The notes under the pieces: model-generated
Databases searched by the model: none
Seen by the model: the letters and a program-made list of their open reading frames with translations, nothing else
Told to the model about the DNA's origin: nothing
Assembly (NCBI GenBank): GCA_012934845.2
Contig: WNNJ02000342.1
Span: 62,001 to 126,000 of the forward strand
Origin: Pomphorhynchus laevis
Taxonomy: Eukaryota > Acanthocephala > Palaeacanthocephala > Echinorhynchida > Pomphorhynchidae
Length of the DNA stretch: 64,000 nucleotides
Reading direction: 5' to 3'
In this document: positions 60,064-64,000 of the stretch, in pieces
Layout of the letters: the number at the start of each line of letters is the position of its first letter
How positions within the stretch are numbered: position 1 is the first letter of the stretch
Translations under genes and position numbers: made by a program

Positions 60064-62830
60064 TCAGAACCATGGGTACTGCAGCAACCACCACTCGTTC
60101 TCATTTCGAATCCAGTTCTTTATATTGGATTTAAATTCATTGATTGTATGCACCGCAACGACATCAACTGGAAGACGATTCCAAATATTCACCGCTCGAT
60201 GAGACAGTCGGAAATGACGAGGGTATTTTCCGTGCTCATGTACTACTAGTACTTTCGAGTGCCCTCTACGTCCATCCCGTTCATTGAGTTCAACTCTATT
60301 TGCTGGAAAATTTTCATCTTTATTAACTAGTCGATACATAGCTAGAAGGTCGAAAAGAAGGAACCTTTCACGCACTGTCGGCATATTCAAACTTTTTATT
60401 CGTGCTTCATAGGGAAGATATCGTACCTGAGGACATAATTTCGTAAACCGTCGAAGTATGCGCTCTAATTAATCAAGTTCTGTACGCGTACACGGAAAGA
60501 CTACTGGTGACACATATTCTAATATCAGTCTTATAAGAGCATTATATAAACGCACAACACAAACGCGAGATAAATCTTTAAAGCAATTTTTGACAATATA
60601 GGTCATTCTTCTTACTGCGTTACAAATCCTATCAGTGTTAGTACGTGTTTTCAGATTATTTTGAACAATTATACCAAGATCCAGAATGGACTGCGTGGAA
60701 ACAACAAACTCATCGCCAATAAAATATTCTTGACTCACATTGCTATGACCTAATCTCATATGTGCACACTTTTTAATATTCAATGTAATTCCAGTGTTTT
60801 AAGACCATCGATAAACAATGTTTAGGATATTTTGAAAGTCGTTTCGATCCTTGTTGGTTTTAATCAATTTTCATACCTTTACATCATCGGCAAAAGCTAA
60901 AACACTACAATCCTCAATTAAATCTAGTAGCTGATTTATAAATATGTTAAACAACAAGGGTCCTAAGACTGATCTCCTTGGTACTTCTGAGGTGATAGGA
61001 CGATAAGACGATAGGCATTGACCTACACAAGCCCGACTAAAAAGCAAGACCTACAAAAGCCCGACTAAGACCTACAAAAGCCCGACTAAAGTCAAGAAAT
61101 ATTACGTCGATACAGTACCCGTTAGCAACATGTCCAACCCAATCTTCACGAGCATGTAATAAGTTTGTAAGACATGAACGCCGAGGGCGAAATCCATGCT
61201 GTGCATTATTGAGAATTCTTAGCGAACTCAAATGATCATATATGCGTCTGTTTAGTATGCGCTCAATCACTTTGCATACAACACTAGTTAGACTTATTGC
61301 CCTATAGTTATTCGGATCATCTTTTTCACCATTTTTATAAATTGGTACTACAATCGCTTTTTTCCAGGCAGCAGGTAACTTCGAAATGCGCAAGCTCAGC
61401 TCAAATATGGAGGCTAATGGCTCAGCCAGAACAGGAGCAAGTAACTTAAGAAGTTGGGGGTGAATATCATCGGGGCCTGCCGCTGATGATCTAGATAACC
61501 TAGCCAATTCAACAAAAACCTCATGTGCTGTTATCGTTAAAACTGGAGAACCAATTTCTACCTGTTGTGATGCTGCATCTCCACATATGCTAGAGAAAGC
61601 ATCTGGTGTCAGCTCAAAAGCGGATGCAAACAATTCTGCCATGCTGTCTGGCGATGTCACTCGAGTGTTACCGTCTCTTAAAGATGAAATTGCTGGTAGC
61701 AGAGCTCTGGATCCTTTCACATAAGCCCAAAATTTTTTTGGTTCTGTATCAATTTGTAAAGCTAATTGATCTTCAAAACTTTGCCTTTTTGTAATCTTAA
61801 GGCGATTGACGAAATTTCGGAACATTGTATACCGCTTTTTAAAATTATTCTGATGACGGCTTAGTTCAAATAGACGATTCCTATGTTTGAGAGCATATCG
61901 CAATTCAGTGTCAAACCAAGGAGGGTATTTAGCTTTACTTTTTGGTAATCTACGGAGTGGTGCAAACTTATCTGCAAGAGCTACTAAACCTGATTCAATA
62001 ACATGCCACCTTACCTCAATGTCTTCACTAGCACAGTTGAATGATGTTCTTAGTGCCGCCTCTCGTAATGAGTCTTCATCAATTTGTTGCCAAGATCTTT
62101 TCGACACTATCAAATTTTCCAGTTTTGGGATCATACACCTAGAAAAATAATTGAATAAGATCATGCAATGATCGCTCAATCCAATAGGACTCTGATAGCT
62201 CATATTACCCACACTTGTAATTAATTTGGAAAATACCAAATCTAGACAAGATTCCTGGTTTTGCGCGAATCTGGTGGGCGACTGCACATGTTGCTCTAAC
62301 ATGAGATCATTTGTAAGAAAATTCCACAAATCCGCATCTGACTTGGAAGAACTACTATCCAAAACATAATTCCCGATGTGACCAGCTGAGGGTATATTAA
62401 AATCGCCAACTAGTAGATATTCTTCAAGCTCAGAACATTGACTAATTAGTGTAGAGAATTCATGACTCAATACGGATGATTGCGGCGACCTGTAGCACAC
62501 GGCAATACCTAAGGGACCTCCGAAGTGTGAAACAATGACTGAGAGAAACTCACACGTGCCCAGTTCATTTTTAAAATTACGAGTGGAAGTAATGTTTAAG
62601 GATGTCGTAATATATAGCGCAACACCTCCACCCTTCCGAGACTCTCTATCAGCTCTCACCAAATTATATCCCATAATAGCAATTAAACCATCGGGGATAT
62701 CACAATGCAGCCATGTTTCAGTGAGAGCCAGGATCGCTGGTTTATTTAAGATGACCCATGCCTTAAGTTCATCAAATTTTGGTAAAATACTCCTTAAATT
62801 AGTATAGGCGACACTAATACCAGAAGCAGA
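60064..62830 (-). pseudogene. ORF2 of LINE copy VIII (endonuclease and RT)
   Basis: The endonuclease begins upstream of the first ATG (LALTETWLHCDIPDG, about 62750). It continues in the 545-codon frame 62674-61037: RKGGGVALYITT, VCYRSPQSS, YLLVGDFNIPSAGH, SCLDLVFSKL, GLSDHCMIL, then linker PPWFDTELRYALKHRNRLFE. The RT starts with KAIVVPIYKNGEKDDPNNYR, HGFRPRRSCLTNLLHAREDW and FLDFSRAF (motif A). There a short unit repeats three times and a stretch before motif B is missing. SVLGPLLFN and FADDVKV (motifs B and C) follow in another frame near 60990-60880. The C-terminus is at 60783-60469 and 60390-60064. Confidence 0.88.
61020..61092 (-). repeat. Short tandem repeat inside RT motif A of LINE copy VIII
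   Basis: GACCTACA.AAGCCCGACTA repeats three times. On the coding strand it encodes SRAFVGL units directly at the catalytic LDFSRAF block. Confidence 0.8.
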
Positions 62831-62879
62831 GGGTAATTGAGTAGTAATTATGTTTTGTTTATTTTATAATTATATAACA

Positions 62880-62905
62880 ATACGTAGACTCAGTTAGCTG
62901 ATTTA
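62880..62905. repeat. Terminal 15-mer of PLE family A inside LINE copy VIII
   Basis: ACTCAGTTAGCTGAT at 62888-62902 matches the ends of the family A copies at 17976 and 27727. It stands in the spacer between ORF1 and ORF2 after an A+T-rich stretch. Confidence 0.4.
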
Positions 62906-62978
62906 ATGTTGGATGTGATATCAATGCGCGCTAGATTTCCTAATTGTAAAATGGAATCCCTCGAAGAACTCTCCAAAC

Positions 62979-64000
62979 TCACCAACGCACGAATGGTCGC
63001 CGACGAACTACTCGAAAATTTCTTATCATTAGATCAGTCTCTCCATTCGATCTTCTAAATGCTAGATTAGCACGAGCATTATTAAGCAACAATCTTTCCT
63101 CAACCGAGAGATCTTTAAAATTTTTTGTCGTCTTACCTTTCAAGCGATAACCTCTAGCTAAAACTGCTCTTGTATTATCTGCAGAATCAAATACTACTTT
63201 AAGTAATCGTGGTTTGTGTTGTGCTTTTTTACCAAGACGAAATAAGCTTTTGACATTGAGACTACGCGCAATATTCTCTTCACCCTGAACGAATATATCC
63301 GAAAAGACCTTACGAATAGAAACTACGTCATCATCCACACGGGTCTGAACGTTGTCTGCAGAAGATTCAGTGATGTTAGCAAAAATTACGCAATTATTTC
63401 TGTTTCTAGCACGATTCCTAATATTGATAATTTCAACAAATGTCTTATCTGTCAAATCATTGGATTTCAGTTCATTTTCATTTCCGACTGCCACATCATT
63501 GCACACTCTATCATCGTCTCTTGTCTGCGTTCTACTTAAAAACTGCTTCAATACATTCTTTGGTCGAACATGAGTAGAAATCAATATATTGTGGTTCTTA
63601 GGACTGTATTCCGCCAATATGCCAGATAAAGGTGAAGGCCATTTATTAGGAATATTCTCAGGTGTAACTTTATCCTTGTCGTTTGCCATCACAGTGCTGT
63701 CATTGATATTTCTTCTTTGTTTATACACCGTCCGTGAATGTCTATGTCTTCGTGTCCAAATGCGAGTCGAACTTGAAGCATCTATTACGTCTGGTTCTTT
63801 ATTTGAATTGACGTGTAATGACATCGGCGTAGTGATTTTGCTCTGGCATATGCTAGATTCTTTGTCAATAATTTGTTCTTGAAACCTACGTGTCTTTAAG
63901 TTAAAATGAGCATTGTCCTTTGCTGATGTCGGTGAACTACAAAATACGATTGACGCAGTACAAAAACCACATATGAATTTTCTTCTACTCAATGTATCAA
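62979..64000 (-). CDS. ORF1 of LINE copy VIII (partial, cut by the window edge)
   Basis: An open frame of at least 337 codons on the minus strand, beginning with KFICGFCTASIVF, the second half of the PHD-like motif; the first Cys pair would lie outside. A Ser/Lys/Asn-rich linker follows. The RNA-binding-like domain is NRNNCVIFANITESSAD, RVDDDVVSIRKVFSDIFVQG, LNVKSLFRLGKK and RLLKVVFDSAD. The end is VEERLLLNNARANLAFRRSN followed by DLMIRNFRVVRRRP, typical of CR1-like ORF1. Confidence 0.8.
   Translation of the reverse strand, partial: DTLSRRKFICGFCTASIVFCSSPTSAKDNAHFNLKTRRFQEQIIDKESSICQSKITTPMSLHVNSNKEPDVIDASSSTRIWTRRHRHSRTVYKQRRNINDSTVMANDKDKVTPENIPNKWPSPLSGILAEYSPKNHNILISTHVRPKNVLKQFLSRTQTRDDDRVCNDVAVGNENELKSNDLTDKTFVEIINIRNRARNRNNCVIFANITESSADNVQTRVDDDVVSIRKVFSDIFVQGEENIARSLNVKSLFRLGKKAQHKPRLLKVVFDSADNTRAVLARGYRLKGKTTKNFKDLSVEERLLLNNARANLAFRRSNGETDLMIRNFRVVRRRPFVRW

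Larger units (their letters stand above)
59860..64000 (-). mobile_element. CR1-like LINE copy VIII (group 2), runs off the right edge
   Basis: Minus strand: ORF1 63992-62979 (its start lies beyond the window), a spacer of about 150 bp, ORF2 from about 62830 to 60064, and the 3' UTR. It is the best preserved group 2 copy. Unlike group 1, its ORF1 and ORF2 do not overlap. Confidence 0.9.

Overview
The window looks like animal nuclear DNA, very rich in A+T and packed with retroelements. The one host gene I can identify with confidence is a RAD6/UBE2A-type ubiquitin-conjugating enzyme on the + strand, with five coding exons between 8887 and 19108. Two of its introns are about 50 bp. The other two have swollen to 6.3 kb and 3.2 kb, and retroelements account for much of that sequence. 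Its 55-residue acidic tail resembles nematode UBC-1, and a splice acceptor-like sequence lies 9 nt before its ATG. Together these point to a nematode-like invertebrate, but that is inference. Other possible host pieces are an unrecognised minus-strand first exon (38146-38278), a tiny two-exon gene (27314-27654) and a long disordered C-terminal exon (48425-49716).

Most of the rest is non-LTR retrotransposon sequence. CR1-like LINEs of group 1 lie at 446-1550, 2330-5602, 6230-7320, 29895-30675, 38778-41745 and 50880-59832; the last is one copy with a younger, nearly whole copy nested in it at 53779-58165. CR1-like LINEs of group 2 lie at 21190-23915, 41750-43010, 43027-46750 and 59860-64000, with an ORF1 fragment at 1-324. 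An I/Jockey-like LINE with CCHC zinc knuckles sits in intron 1 of the ubiquitin gene (9101-12724), with relatives at 12787-12976 and 19640-20230. The C-terminal part of an R2/NeSL-like LINE with a restriction-like endonuclease is open at 46872-48398. Group 1 LINEs carry tandem 13-16 bp monomers before ORF1 and a conserved hairpin near the 3' end.

Penelope-like elements (PLEs) are the second major class. Family A has no visible GIY-YIG domain and lies at 15925-17976, 24238-24747, 26627-27000 and 27727-28330. Family B (24748-26626) is nested in A. Family C (35549-37376) keeps its reverse transcriptase and GIY-YIG frames. Family D survives as two pieces around an 81-bp satellite (31498-33974). 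B and C each have inverted terminal repeats carrying hammerhead-like sequences.

The most interesting stretch is 31.5-37.4 kb. There PLE debris, an 81-bp satellite with higher-order structure and 442-bp tandem repeats lie together. Each full 442-bp repeat holds a tRNA-like Pol III promoter and a good type I hammerhead ribozyme candidate. Related tRNA-like/hammerhead-like sequences flank them, and a PLE with paired inverted ends follows. This resembles the partnership reported between PLEs and small ribozyme-bearing elements (retrozymes, schistosome Sm-alpha), but the combination here looks unusual.
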